From positions 1 through 43,403 of the forward strand of contig JAJYAG010000036.1 of the NCBI GenBank assembly GCA_021779665.1: a DNA stretch of 43,403 nucleotides. Reading direction: 5' to 3'. The first letter of the stretch is position 1. Every line of letters begins with the position of its first letter. The stretch comes from Bacteroidota bacterium. GTDB lineage: Bacteria > Bacteroidota > Bacteroidia > Bacteroidales > JAAUTT01. Position numbers and translations under genes: made by a program. The notes beneath the pieces were generated by a model, which did no database searches, was not told where the DNA came from, and saw only the letters and a program-made list of their open reading frames with translations. Shown here piece after piece: positions 1 through 8,179 of the stretch.

Positions 1-1330
1 TGCCGTAAAACTTGGTGCTGTTGTCGATACCGAAAGCCACATCAACTCCGGGATATAGCACAAGTCCTTTATCCAGAGCCGAATGATGGTTCAGCATTAA
101 CCCTCCTGATATGGTAAGTTTATTCAAATTGAGAGAATGTTCCAGAAAAACACTGTAGTTGTAGCGGGAGGCGTTATGATTATAATAGATTTCTTTGCCC
201 TTGACTTTAATGCTGTCGCTTGTTTTATCGCCGAGGCGGGTGCTGTAGATCGATTCTTTTCTGAATTCGAGGCCCAGAGTTGTGGTTCCGGCCAGCCACT
301 TATATTCACTGTTGAGGTTGGTGCCGTAAACATCGGTAAAGTGATAGTTTTGATAGGCGGCAGGATTGCTGCGGATCAGAACATAATGGTCGTAATTTCT
401 TTTCCAGTAAACAGTGGGTTTTATCTTGAAATTATTTCCGAAGGACGCATTTATTCCTCCGAAATAAGTTGAATTTTCTTCGTATTGATCCAAATATCGG
501 GATGAATAAAAACTGTTGGCCCCGTAATCTTTGGTATTATAGCCTCCCTGAAAATTCACCGAATAATTTTTTTCTCTTATGCCGCCCTGATAGAACAGGG
601 ATTGATTTTTATAATCGGTATTGTGGATATAACCGTCGGAGGCTGAACGACTGTAGCTTAAATGGCTGTAAAACGATCGAATGTTATACTGAACTGTGGC
701 ACCGGCTTTATAATAACCATAATCGCCGGCCGATACATTAGCTCTTACAAAGTTTTTGTCTGAAGGATTTGTAAGAATGTTTACAGCTCCCGAGAAGGCA
801 TTGGCGCCAAAAACTCTGGAGGCTGCACCTGTTAAAACTTCTATTCGTGAAACGCTTTCCAGGTCGAGGGGGAGATTCATACTGAGGTGACCTGTTTGTG
901 GATCGGAAATGTTGATTCCGTTGAGGAGGATGAGCGACTGGTCGAATGTTCCGCCCTGGATAGAGACATCTGCCTGAACACCGTTGTTGCCTCGCTGCCG
1001 GATATCGACTCCCGGCGAATAATCGAGCAACTCGTTCAGACTGGCCACGGGGGCATTGGAAATTTCGCTACGGGGGATCACATGCACAACCCGCGCCGCA
1101 GCGGAATAGGTTACGGGCGCCCGCTGTGCACTCACCACAACCTCCTTCAGGTTGTTAATCACCTGGGTAGTGTCGGCCTGTGCATAGGTCTTCCCGGGTT
1201 GGGTGAGAATGGAGTAACTCACACACATTACGCCGATTTTTGTAACCCTGTGCAGCGAATTAAGCACTGCAAACGGATTACGCGACCACCTGCGGAAAGT
1301 GTAGGAGTTCTGTGTAATTTTTTGCTTCAT
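1..1330 (-). CDS. TonB-dependent outer-membrane receptor, BtuB-like (3' end outside window)
   Basis: This is an open minus-strand frame of 443 codons from the ATG at 1330 that runs off the left edge, so only the N-terminal part is seen. After a leader it shows a TonB-box-like stretch (LKEVVVSAQR, about residues 62-71), then a plug domain with VDIRQRG, VSIQGGTFDQSLILLNG and RVFGANAFSGAVNIL, and then the beginning of a beta-barrel rich in aromatic strands. There is no CarboxypepD_reg-like extension, so it is not a SusC. The plug wording resembles Bacteroidota cobalamin-type receptors. The N-terminus is odd: FRRWSRNPFAVLNSLHR at residues 12-28 precedes the hydrophobic part, a leader I recall from BtuB-like receptors of this phylum. 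It lies 56 nt downstream of the EamA gene on the same strand. The ligand (cobalamin or another chelate) is inferred; no cobalamin riboswitch is apparent upstream. Confidence 0.85.
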   Translation of the reverse strand, partial: MKQKITQNSYTFRRWSRNPFAVLNSLHRVTKIGVMCVSYSILTQPGKTYAQADTTQVINNLKEVVVSAQRAPVTYSAAARVVHVIPRSEISNAPVASLNELLDYSPGVDIRQRGNNGVQADVSIQGGTFDQSLILLNGINISDPQTGHLSMNLPLDLESVSRIEVLTGAASRVFGANAFSGAVNILTNPSDKNFVRANVSAGDYGYYKAGATVQYNIRSFYSHLSYSRSASDGYIHNTDYKNQSLFYQGGIREKNYSVNFQGGYNTKDYGANSFYSSRYLDQYEENSTYFGGINASFGNNFKIKPTVYWKRNYDHYVLIRSNPAAYQNYHFTDVYGTNLNSEYKWLAGTTTLGLEFRKESIYSTRLGDKTSDSIKVKGKEIYYNHNASRYNYSVFLEHSLNLNKLTISGGLMLNHHSALDKGLVLYPGVDVAFGIDNSTKFYG

Positions 1331-1362
1331 TCAATAAATTTTAAGTTAAACAAATGAAGCGG

Positions 1363-1370
1363 CAAAAATA
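1363..1370 (-). promoter_or_regulatory. possible -7 element (TATTTTTG) for the TonB receptor
   Basis: Read on the minus strand this is TATTTTTG, an exact match to the Bacteroidota -7 consensus TAnnTTTG, ending 32 nt before the receptor ATG. I found no convincing TTG-type -33 box at the right distance, so the receptor may simply be co-transcribed with the upstream EamA gene. Confidence 0.2.
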
Positions 1371-1386
1371 AGATTTTTTTGTCCTT

Positions 1387-2298
1387 TTATCTGCTCCGTC
1401 GTGTGAAAAACACCACAAAGGCAGCGCCGGATAGTGCCAAAGCCGCACCCACAATGCTTAGCAGCGAAAAATGTTCCGGAGCAATCCAGTGAACACCAAT
1501 TTCGCCTAAAAAGAACATGATAAGCACCGTGATAACCGGATTTAGCGTAATAATAAGGCTTACTTTATTTGCCTCCATATATTTGATGGCAAGGGCAATA
1601 CTTCCGTAGGCAAAAATGGTATTTAAGCTGTGGTGAATAAGCAAAAGCCAGTCGTTTACCGGCAAATGCTGTATGTTTTGAAATTTGGCAAAGGGTAGGA
1701 ATAACAGGGAACAAAAGCCAAAAATAAAGAGGTTGAGCTGATTGGGCGTGTAAGAGCTGATGAGGTATTTCTGCATAATGGCATAAATGGCCCAGGTTGC
1801 TCCTGCAGAAAGAATAAAAAGCACTCCTTTGAAATAATCGGGCCCATTGGTGCTGCCAGCTCCCATCTGTTCGAAGTAGAAAAGGAAATATCCTGTAACC
1901 ACCACAATAAAGCCTAAAATATGTATCCAGGTTATTTTTTCCTTGTAAATAAAAATTCCTCCCAAAGCAAATAATACCGGACCTACCTGTATATACACCT
2001 GCGCATTGATGGGGGTTGTGATGTGCACTCCCTGCATATATCCAAAGAAATTCCAGGCAAGTCCGAGCGATCCGAGGACGAGCATCCATGGTGGTTTAAA
2101 CAGTATTTTGGTTTCCTGAGGGTACCTATAGAGCATGTATATCAAAAGGATTAAAAAAGCCAGAGAAAACCTGAACCATACAATGGTGGCAGAGTCGATG
2201 CTGTTAGCAGAAACTTTAAGCGCAATTGCCAGCACAGCCCACATAAATGCTGCTGCACAAGAATAGAAGATGCCTTTGCTTATTTTAAATCCTTTCAT
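1387..2298 (-). CDS. EamA/DMT-family membrane transporter
   Basis: This is a 303-residue integral membrane protein with about ten hydrophobic segments arranged as two EamA repeats (roughly residues 8-140 and 155-298). Typical features are FSYSCAAAFMWA-like first-helix wording (here FYSCAAAFMWAVLAIALKVS), TIVWFRFSLAFLIL in helix 2, and the conserved end-of-repeat glycines (GFIVVVTGYFLF and GAALALSGAAFVVFF). DMT exporters move small metabolites or amino acids across the inner membrane; the substrate cannot be told from sequence. The protein ends in a basic RRSR tail. It is divergent from the DUF5916 gene (152 bp between starts) and is followed by the TonB receptor, with which it may form an operon. 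Confidence 0.85.
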   Translation of the reverse strand: MKGFKISKGIFYSCAAAFMWAVLAIALKVSANSIDSATIVWFRFSLAFLILLIYMLYRYPQETKILFKPPWMLVLGSLGLAWNFFGYMQGVHITTPINAQVYIQVGPVLFALGGIFIYKEKITWIHILGFIVVVTGYFLFYFEQMGAGSTNGPDYFKGVLFILSAGATWAIYAIMQKYLISSYTPNQLNLFIFGFCSLLFLPFAKFQNIQHLPVNDWLLLIHHSLNTIFAYGSIALAIKYMEANKVSLIITLNPVITVLIMFFLGEIGVHWIAPEHFSLLSIVGAALALSGAAFVVFFTRRSR

Positions 2299-2389
2299 TG
2301 AAAATTAAAACACAAAGAAAATAATTTTTTAGCGGCTATTCATCTTTTTTTGAATTGCGATAGGGTTATCAGTAAAAAGAGAATCATGC

Positions 2390-2420
2390 TTGATGTTTTA
2401 TAAATCAATAATTATCTTGC
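2390..2420 (+). promoter_or_regulatory. possible promoter for the DUF5916 gene
   Basis: A TTG at 2390-2392 is separated by 20 nt from TATCTTGC at 2413-2420. This fits the Bacteroidota TTTG-(19-21)-TAnnTTTG layout with two mismatches in the -7 box. It would start transcription about 25 nt upstream of the ATG at 2451. It is a pattern match only. Confidence 0.3.
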
Positions 2421-2450
2421 AACGCTTATTAACTTAACTGTTTTCCAAAA

Positions 2451-5078
2451 ATGCGTCGTTTAGGGTTTGCTATTTTTTTATCGTTTATTCAATTTCCATT
2501 TCTGCTCGGAAACTACTATCAAACCGATACCACAAAAAAAGTATTGGGAAAATTGCCGGTTTATGAAACTGTAAGGCTGAGTACCGAAAAACCAAAAATT
2601 GACGGTAAACTCGACGATGCGTGCTGGCAAACCGGAACCTGGGGCGGAAATTTTGTTCAGTGGATTCCTAACGAAGGAGCAGCTCCATCGCAAAAGACCG
2701 AATTTAAAATTCTCTACGACGACCAGAATATTTATGTTGCTTTTCGTAACTATGATAACCAGCCCGAAAAGATAATGCGCCGGGCAGGTCGACGTGATGA
2801 GTTTATGGGCGATATGGCTGGTATCACCTTCGACAGCTACCATGATAAACGTACGGGTTTCGAATTTGATATGTCGGCCGCCGGTCAGAAGCTTGATTTG
2901 ATTATTACAAATCCCTCGGAGGTGGATGTAAACTGGAATGCCGTTTGGTTTGGCAAAGCCGGAATGGAAGATTCGGCCTGGATTATGGAAATGGAAATAC
3001 CTTTAAGTCAGCTGCGTTACAGCAACGAAGAGGAACAGGTTTGGGGAATGCATGTATGGCGTTGGGTGGAACGTTTGCAGGAAGAAAGCGACTGGGAACC
3101 TCAAACGTCTACAGGGCCGGGAATATTGTATCTCTTTGGTGAGCTGAAAAGGATTAAAAACCTTAAAAAATCTCAACGGATTGAGTTGATGCCTTATGCT
3201 TCGGGACGGTTGAAAACTTTTAAGAAAGAACCTGATAATCCTTTTGCCAAAAATGGACGAGAGCCTTTGGGAAATTTCGGAATGGACGCTAAAATTGGCG
3301 TAGGCAGTAATTTCACCGTCGACCTTACCCTCAATCCCGATTTCGGTCAGGTCGAGTCCGATCCGTCGGTGATGAACCTCACTGCCTTCGAGACTTTCTA
3401 TGAAGAAAAACGCCCGTTCTTTCTGGAAGGGAAAAATATCTTCGATTTCGAATTTGATGACATGAGTTTGTTTTACAGCCGCCGCATTGGCCATTCGCCA
3501 TCGTACAGCCCTGACCTTGTAGGCGACCAGCATATCAAATCTCCCGATAACACAACTATTTTAAGCGCTGTAAAATTTTCGGGAAAAACATCCAAAGGTT
3601 TATCGGTGGGTGTTCTTCAAAGCCTTACCGCAAACGAAAAGGCTACCGTAAAGTCTTTAACTGAAGAAAAGAAAGTCAGTGTTGAGCCGCTTACAAACTA
3701 TATGGTTGCCCGTGTTCAGCAAGATATGAATAAGAGTAACACCATTCTGGGTGGAATTTTTACATCGGTTAACAGGTTTACCGGCGATAGTCATCTGGAT
3801 TTTCTCAACAAAGAGGCATATACCGGCGGTTTGGACCTGCTTCATTACTGGAGCGATAAAAAATATTATGTGGAAGCGAAGGTGATTGGCAGCGACATAA
3901 AAGGGGATGAAGCAGCCATCGTAAACCTTCAGCGCAGCTCGGCACGTTATTATCAGCGGCCCGATCTTTCCCATTCCGGGCTCGACAGCAGCTTAACCCA
4001 ACTGTCAGGCTTAGGTGGAAAGTTTAAAGTAGGGAAAGTGAAGGGTTTGTGGAAATATTCTACCGAAATCAGCTGGGGTTCGCCGGGTCTTGATCTTAAT
4101 GATATTGGCTATATGAAAACTGCTGATTTCATTTCGCAGGCGAATAATATATCTTACTTTGTGAATAAGCCGGTATCTATTTTCCGGACTTATAAAATAA
4201 GTTTCGAGCAATCCAACGATTGGGATTATAGCGGGGTATATCTTTCGTCGGGAGCCGAACTTAAGCTTTATGGCGAATTTCTTAACAAATGGGCCATTGC
4301 CCACAATCTGGAATATACAGGAAACAGGCTGAATACTCATTTATTGCGCGGCGGAAGAGCCATGTATGTACCCGCCGTTTGGGAAGAGGAGTTGGTAATA
4401 CGTACCGACTACTCCAAAAAGCTAAGCGCTGAAATTGAAATGGATGCTGATTACTCCGATCATAATTTCTACCGTTTTTATGCTATCAGTCCGGGGATTT
4501 CAGTACGTCCTGCCGATAAATTGAGGCTGTCGTTGTATGGCAATTATTCAGTAAACAGAGACGATATGCAGTATGTTAGCACCAAAGAAACCAGCACAGG
4601 TAAAAATTATATTCTGGCAACCATTGATCAGGAAACGCTTGGCCTTACTTTCCGCTGCGACTATAATATCACTCCCGAAATATCTGTCCAGTATTATGGA
4701 AGTCCTTTTGCCACCGTTGGCAGTTATTCCTCCTTTAAAAATGTAACCAATCCCGGTGCGGGCGATTACTACCAGCGTTACGAGAATATAGCCACTCACG
4801 CGGTTTCCGGTGAAGTATTAGGTGTTGACAACAATTCCGATGGTTTGGATGAATATACAATTCAGAAACCCGATTTCAATTTTAACCAGTTTCGTTCCAA
4901 CCTGGTATTCCGATGGGAATACCGTCCCGGCTCACAGGTTTATCTTGTCTGGTCGAGCGAAAGAACCGATGAAGGAGACTTTGGACAAGCACCTTTAAGA
5001 AGTGCTGCCGACCGGTTGTGGAATGTTAACTCCAACAATGTGTTTATGATCAAATTCAATTATTGGTTTTCATTGTAA
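2451..5078 (+). CDS. DUF5916 protein: CBM9-like domain plus outer-membrane beta-barrel
   Basis: This 875-residue protein begins with a short hydrophobic signal (residues 1-21). A CBM9-like domain follows at about 38-230 (KPKIDGKLDDACWQTG, then ILYDDQNIYVAFRNYD and MEIPLSQLRYS). The remaining 620 residues are alternating aromatic strands that end in W-x-F-S-L, as in an outer-membrane barrel. The segment NPDFGQVESDPSVMNLTAFE and EEKRPFFLEGKNIF are hallmarks of DUF5916. Members are common beside peptidases and transporters in Bacteroidota, but no biochemical role is established to my knowledge. Here it stands alone, convergent with the aldo/keto-reductase-like gene, with a palindrome directly behind its stop. 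The start is the first ATG giving a signal peptide. Confidence 0.85.
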   Translation: MRRLGFAIFLSFIQFPFLLGNYYQTDTTKKVLGKLPVYETVRLSTEKPKIDGKLDDACWQTGTWGGNFVQWIPNEGAAPSQKTEFKILYDDQNIYVAFRNYDNQPEKIMRRAGRRDEFMGDMAGITFDSYHDKRTGFEFDMSAAGQKLDLIITNPSEVDVNWNAVWFGKAGMEDSAWIMEMEIPLSQLRYSNEEEQVWGMHVWRWVERLQEESDWEPQTSTGPGILYLFGELKRIKNLKKSQRIELMPYASGRLKTFKKEPDNPFAKNGREPLGNFGMDAKIGVGSNFTVDLTLNPDFGQVESDPSVMNLTAFETFYEEKRPFFLEGKNIFDFEFDDMSLFYSRRIGHSPSYSPDLVGDQHIKSPDNTTILSAVKFSGKTSKGLSVGVLQSLTANEKATVKSLTEEKKVSVEPLTNYMVARVQQDMNKSNTILGGIFTSVNRFTGDSHLDFLNKEAYTGGLDLLHYWSDKKYYVEAKVIGSDIKGDEAAIVNLQRSSARYYQRPDLSHSGLDSSLTQLSGLGGKFKVGKVKGLWKYSTEISWGSPGLDLNDIGYMKTADFISQANNISYFVNKPVSIFRTYKISFEQSNDWDYSGVYLSSGAELKLYGEFLNKWAIAHNLEYTGNRLNTHLLRGGRAMYVPAVWEEELVIRTDYSKKLSAEIEMDADYSDHNFYRFYAISPGISVRPADKLRLSLYGNYSVNRDDMQYVSTKETSTGKNYILATIDQETLGLTFRCDYNITPEISVQYYGSPFATVGSYSSFKNVTNPGAGDYYQRYENIATHAVSGEVLGVDNNSDGLDEYTIQKPDFNFNQFRSNLVFRWEYRPGSQVYLVWSSERTDEGDFGQAPLRSAADRLWNVNSNNVFMIKFNYWFSL

Positions 5079-5079
5079 A

Positions 5080-5119
5080 AATTTGGTAGAGACGCAAGGC
5101 ATTGCGTCTCTACCAAATT
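5080..5119. terminator. perfect 18-bp palindrome, shared terminator and likely dispersed repeat
   Basis: The left arm is 5080-5097 and the right arm is 5102-5119, with a 4-nt loop GGCA and all 18 pairs matched. The core GGTAGAGACGCAA/TTGCGTCTCTACC is a sequence I recall as a dispersed palindromic repeat in many Bacteroidota and some cyanobacterial genomes. It sits between two convergent genes, 1 nt after the DUF5916 stop and 3 nt after the aldo/keto-reductase-like stop. On the minus strand the stem is followed by a run of T (5079 downwards), so it should act best as terminator for the minus-strand gene. Confidence 0.75.
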
Positions 5120-5122
5120 GTA

Positions 5123-6313
5123 TCACCCAACCAGGAATTCCTCCGGTATATTCCTTAATCTTGAAATATCTGCAATTTTCGCTTTGACATCGAAACCCAT
5201 GCTGCATTTTACATTACAAACATCGCAGGCTTCGCACGATGCGGATCCTGAAATATTCAATGTTTGCTGTGCATGATGCAGGTTTTTGTAGCCGTAAGCA
5301 TACATATAACTGCGCATCATGGTTGGAATATCGAGCGAATTTGGGCACTGTGGCACACATTGGCCGCACTGCTGACAATAAACATCGGAAGGTTGATTGT
5401 TGTAAGCTACCAGTGAATTCTTCTCGTCGGCCGAGAGGGTTAGATCTTTCATCAGCTGTATGTTTAGATTTAACTGATCGAACGTGGTGAAACCCGGAAC
5501 TATGGTGTGAATGTTTTCATTCTGTAATACCCACTTGAGTGCCGCACTGGCGTTAATAGGTTTGGTTCGTTCTTTATCCCAGTACGATCCGGCCATCGTT
5601 TTCATGGCAATAATACCTAATCCGGCTTTATTTGCATAGTCAACTGCTTCTTTTATTTCGTTGCCGTTTGCTTTGCGGAAGTTGTAAGCGGTCATTGCCA
5701 GGTCGTAAACTTTGGTATCCACGGCAGCCCTGATAGCTTCGTGCTCCCAGCTGTGGGTTGCGATTCCGATAAAACGGGCTTTGCCCTGCTTTTTGAAGTT
5801 CTCCATCGCCCTCAGGTAGGGTTCGAATAATACCGATTCGCGCCGGGCGGCAAAGGGAAGGAATAAAATGTCCACATAATCAAGCCCAAGGCGTTGTAAA
5901 CTTCCTTCTACCTTTTTAATGAATTCGTCGGCTTTTGCATCAGCGGCAAACATACCGGTCTTATGATCCATTCCGTCGGGCATGGCACTGGTGGCAATCA
6001 GATAGCTGTCGCGCTTCCGGCCTTTGATTACTCCGCCGATCATTGTTTCATTTCCTCCGTTATAATAATACTGCGATGTTGCGAGTAATTTTATTCCTTC
6101 GTTAAGAGCCGCTTCAACCAGCTTTGGGTTAGTTGTATCGCCGGCTCCCATGCTAATTACAGGTACTTTAAGCCCTGTTTTTCCAAGGGTGCGGTACACA
6201 ATCTTGTTGTCGGTATTAGTTTCGCTGCTATTTAGAAGTCCGGCTCCCACGGCAGGAGCAACAGTTGCTGCCATAAGGCTGCTTTTGATAAAGGAACGGC
6301 GGTTGTTTTCCAT
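5123..6313 (-). CDS. periplasmic aldo/keto reductase-like protein with two 4Fe-4S sites, degenerate active site
   Basis: The protein has 396 residues. It opens with NNRRSFIKSSLMAATVAP, a twin-arginine signal (RRSFIK), so it is probably exported folded with its cofactors. Residues 38-305 form an aldo/keto-reductase TIM barrel (YRTLGKTGLKVPVISMGAG, GLDYVDILFLP, KARFIGIATHS). The C-terminus has two cysteine sets, C313/C316/C319/C323 and C360/C363/C366/C370, as expected for 4Fe-4S clusters. By my alignment only the catalytic Tyr (Y83) of the Asp-Tyr-Lys-His tetrad is kept: Asp aligns with A78, Lys with S109 and His with P153. It may therefore bind rather than reduce a substrate, or use the clusters for another redox reaction. 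A terminator separates it from the PUL upstream. Confidence 0.85.
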   Translation of the reverse strand: MENNRRSFIKSSLMAATVAPAVGAGLLNSSETNTDNKIVYRTLGKTGLKVPVISMGAGDTTNPKLVEAALNEGIKLLATSQYYYNGGNETMIGGVIKGRKRDSYLIATSAMPDGMDHKTGMFAADAKADEFIKKVEGSLQRLGLDYVDILFLPFAARRESVLFEPYLRAMENFKKQGKARFIGIATHSWEHEAIRAAVDTKVYDLAMTAYNFRKANGNEIKEAVDYANKAGLGIIAMKTMAGSYWDKERTKPINASAALKWVLQNENIHTIVPGFTTFDQLNLNIQLMKDLTLSADEKNSLVAYNNQPSDVYCQQCGQCVPQCPNSLDIPTMMRSYMYAYGYKNLHHAQQTLNISGSASCEACDVCNVKCSMGFDVKAKIADISRLRNIPEEFLVG

Positions 6314-6432
6314 TGTAATGATGTATTAGCTGGTTGAATGTGATGAGTAAAAATATGAAAGATGATCCTTTAAATAAAATATTCCCTTGTGGTTTTTAAT
6401 GGATCTATACTTGATTGTTCATAAAACCTAAA

Positions 6433-6472
6433 CGACCTCACCCCGCAGCCACTCTCCTGAAAGAGAGGAGAG
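6433..6472. repeat. GC-rich remnant with short inverted repeat
   Basis: Within the 295-bp gap between the AKR-like gene and the last sulfatase lies a stretch CGACCTCACCCCGCAGCC followed by CTCTCCT (6452-6458) and AGGAGAG (6466-6472), a 7-bp stem. The wording resembles the CCTCACCCC...CTCTCC elements scattered through Bacteroidota intergenic DNA. That link is from memory and the copy is degenerate. Confidence 0.35.
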
Positions 6473-6489
6473 AAAGAACCCATAAATCT

Positions 6490-6519
6490 TGATTGTAGTT
6501 CTTCAAAGTCCCTTTCCAT
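6490..6519 (-). repeat. 30-bp dispersed repeat, copy 1
   Basis: This 30-bp stretch matches 30207-30236 at 29 of 30 positions in the same orientation. Both lie in intergenic DNA at opposite ends of the PUL. Read on the minus strand both copies begin with ATG and encode MERDFEELQS before diverging. Here the frame stays open to 6370 (49 codons), while the other copy stops after 26. That short frame has no supporting features, so I list the element as a repeat and not as a gene. Confidence 0.6.
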
Positions 6520-6524
6520 TCGTT

Positions 6525-6568
6525 AAAAAAGGCTGTGTGAAAGTCTTTCAGACCATTTCACACAACCT
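6525..6568 (-). terminator. intrinsic terminator of the PUL
   Basis: TGTGTGAAA (6534-6542) pairs with TTTCACACA (6556-6564). The stem extends past one mismatch by three pairs, and a nested GTCT/AGAC stem sits in the loop. On the minus strand the hairpin is followed directly by six T residues (6525-6530). It lies about 40 nt after the stop of the last sulfatase gene, so it closes the PUL transcript and isolates it from the aldo/keto-reductase-like gene. Confidence 0.8.
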
Positions 6569-6608
6569 CTTAAACTATATATTTAATATACCTATTAAAG
6601 GTTATAAA

Positions 6609-8174
6609 CTATTGTAATACACCCGATTCTTCATGTTTAACGTTGGTTCCCCTGATCGTCTGCAGCAGGTCGGTCATTTCCTTAAGAATTGCCGGATTTT
6701 GTGATGCCACATTTGTTTTTTCGCCTGGGTCTTTGGAAAGATCATACAGTTGAGGTTGGGTATCATTTCCAAGTTCTATCTGTGTTTCAGCGCTTAACTT
6801 CGGTCCTTTGTGCGGCTCGATATATTTCCAGTTGCCTCTGATAACCGACAGACAGCCGTTCATAGCATGTTCCACCACGTAATCCCGACTGGTTTGGGAT
6901 TTGCCAAGAAAAGTCTTGAGGTAATTGTGGCTGTCGGGAAATGCGTCTTTTGTTGTAACCTTCTGGCCTGTAAGTGATGCGAGTGATGCTGCAAGATCGA
7001 TCTGGCTGACCAGAGCATCTGAAGTTCCTTCTTCCACGTGTCCTGGCCACCGTATAATGAAAGGAACACGTGTACCAGCATCGAAAGCGCTGTACTTGCC
7101 TCCTCTGAAAGGTCCTCCGGGTATATGGCCGTTTAGATTCTCGACAGACTCATCAAAGTAACCATCATCCACCACAGGGCCATTATCGCTTGAGAATATG
7201 ATCATTGTTTTGTCAGTAAGATTCAGGCTATCGAGGGTTTTTAGCACTTCTCCCACGCACCAGTCGAGTTCCAGTATAACATCTCCCCTGGCGCCCAATC
7301 CGCTTTTGCCTGCAAACCTGGGGTGGGGGGTCCGGGGGACATGAATTCCGTTGGTGGAATAGTATAAAAAGAAAGGAGCGGATTTATGATTCTCAATGAA
7401 ACGTATGGCTCTGGTTACAATTGTATCAGCCATATTTTCATCAATCCAGCGGGCACTTTGGCCACCACTCATGTAACCAATACGGCTGATCCCGTTAACA
7501 ATTGTATTGTTATGACCATGGCTGGGTTTCATCCTTAACATTTCCGGATGATCTTTTCCGGTAGGTTCATTTCCTATAGGTTGATCGAACCTGACTTTAA
7601 TGGGATCAATTGGATCAAGATTAATGACCTGTCCGTTTTCAACATATACGCAAGGAACGCGGTCCTGAGTTGCAGGGATCAGGTAACTATAGTCAAATCC
7701 AATATTCTGCGGTCCCGGTGTTATTTCTGCATTCCAGTTGGGTCCCCCTTGAGGGCCGAGGCCCAGATGCCATTTTCCGACCACACCCGTATAGTAGCCG
7801 GCCTTCTGAAGGATCGATGGCAACGTAGTGCGATCCGGAAGAATAATCGCAGGAGCATCGCCCGGAGCAATCCCTGTTCCTGCTTTTCTCCAGGCATATT
7901 CTCCTGTCAGGAGAGAATACCTGGAGGGGGTACTCGTTGCTGAGGTGGCATGTGCATTGGTAAAACGCAATCCCTCTTTGGCAAGCCTGTCGATATTGGG
8001 AGTTTTAATTTTGGTTGCTCCATAGCAGCTTAAATCACCATAACCCAGGTCGTCGGTATAAATAACCAATATGTTTGGCTTTTCCGAATTTGTTTCCGCT
8101 TTCTTTCCTGATGCACAAGCCTGAAGACCTGCGAGGGCAATCAGGCTCAAGGAGCTTAACATTACTTTATCCAT
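6609..8174 (-). CDS. lipoprotein S1-family sulfatase (Ser-type)
   Basis: The protein has 521 residues. A lipobox LQAC puts the lipidated Cys at 20, so it should be anchored to a membrane, facing the periplasm or the cell surface. The alkaline-phosphatase-like sulfatase fold is clear. TDDLGYGD (40-47) supplies metal ligands, S81-T-P-S-R85 is the active-site signature with Ser to be converted to formylglycine by an anaerobic sulfatase-maturating enzyme, VGKWHLG follows, and SSDNG is the second metal-ligand motif. The segment RVPCVYVENGQV recalls S1_15-like sulfatases (6-sulfo-galactose/GalNAc types), but I cannot confirm the subfamily. It is the last gene of the PUL, 5 nt behind the preceding sulfatase, and is followed by the terminator. 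No maturase is encoded in the window. Confidence 0.92.
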   Translation of the reverse strand: MDKVMLSSLSLIALAGLQACASGKKAETNSEKPNILVIYTDDLGYGDLSCYGATKIKTPNIDRLAKEGLRFTNAHATSATSTPSRYSLLTGEYAWRKAGTGIAPGDAPAIILPDRTTLPSILQKAGYYTGVVGKWHLGLGPQGGPNWNAEITPGPQNIGFDYSYLIPATQDRVPCVYVENGQVINLDPIDPIKVRFDQPIGNEPTGKDHPEMLRMKPSHGHNNTIVNGISRIGYMSGGQSARWIDENMADTIVTRAIRFIENHKSAPFFLYYSTNGIHVPRTPHPRFAGKSGLGARGDVILELDWCVGEVLKTLDSLNLTDKTMIIFSSDNGPVVDDGYFDESVENLNGHIPGGPFRGGKYSAFDAGTRVPFIIRWPGHVEEGTSDALVSQIDLAASLASLTGQKVTTKDAFPDSHNYLKTFLGKSQTSRDYVVEHAMNGCLSVIRGNWKYIEPHKGPKLSAETQIELGNDTQPQLYDLSKDPGEKTNVASQNPAILKEMTDLLQTIRGTNVKHEESGVLQ

Positions 8175-8179
8175 ATCTT

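Noticed and set aside
887-1357. 156-codon plus-strand frame opposite the TonB receptor
   Set aside because: The minus-strand frame encodes an unmistakable plug domain; the plus-strand frame has no family features.
1330-1387. Possible cobalamin riboswitch ahead of the BtuB-like receptor
   Set aside because: Only 56 nt separate the genes, far too short for a cobalamin aptamer, and no B12-box-like sequence was seen.
6473-6505. Apparent hairpin pairing AAGAAC with GTTCTT around repeat copy 1, parallel to GAAGAGCTA/TAGCTCTTC at copy 2
   Set aside because: The single T/C difference between copies is matched by the partner arm, which looks like compensation, but stems are short and loop lengths differ (about 18 and 35 nt). 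Two copies are too few to claim a conserved structure.
6370-6519. 49-codon minus-strand frame starting MERDFEELQS
   Set aside because: It begins in the dispersed 30-bp repeat and runs through a GC-rich remnant; the second repeat copy diverges and stops after 26 codons. No conserved protein features, so treated as repeat DNA.
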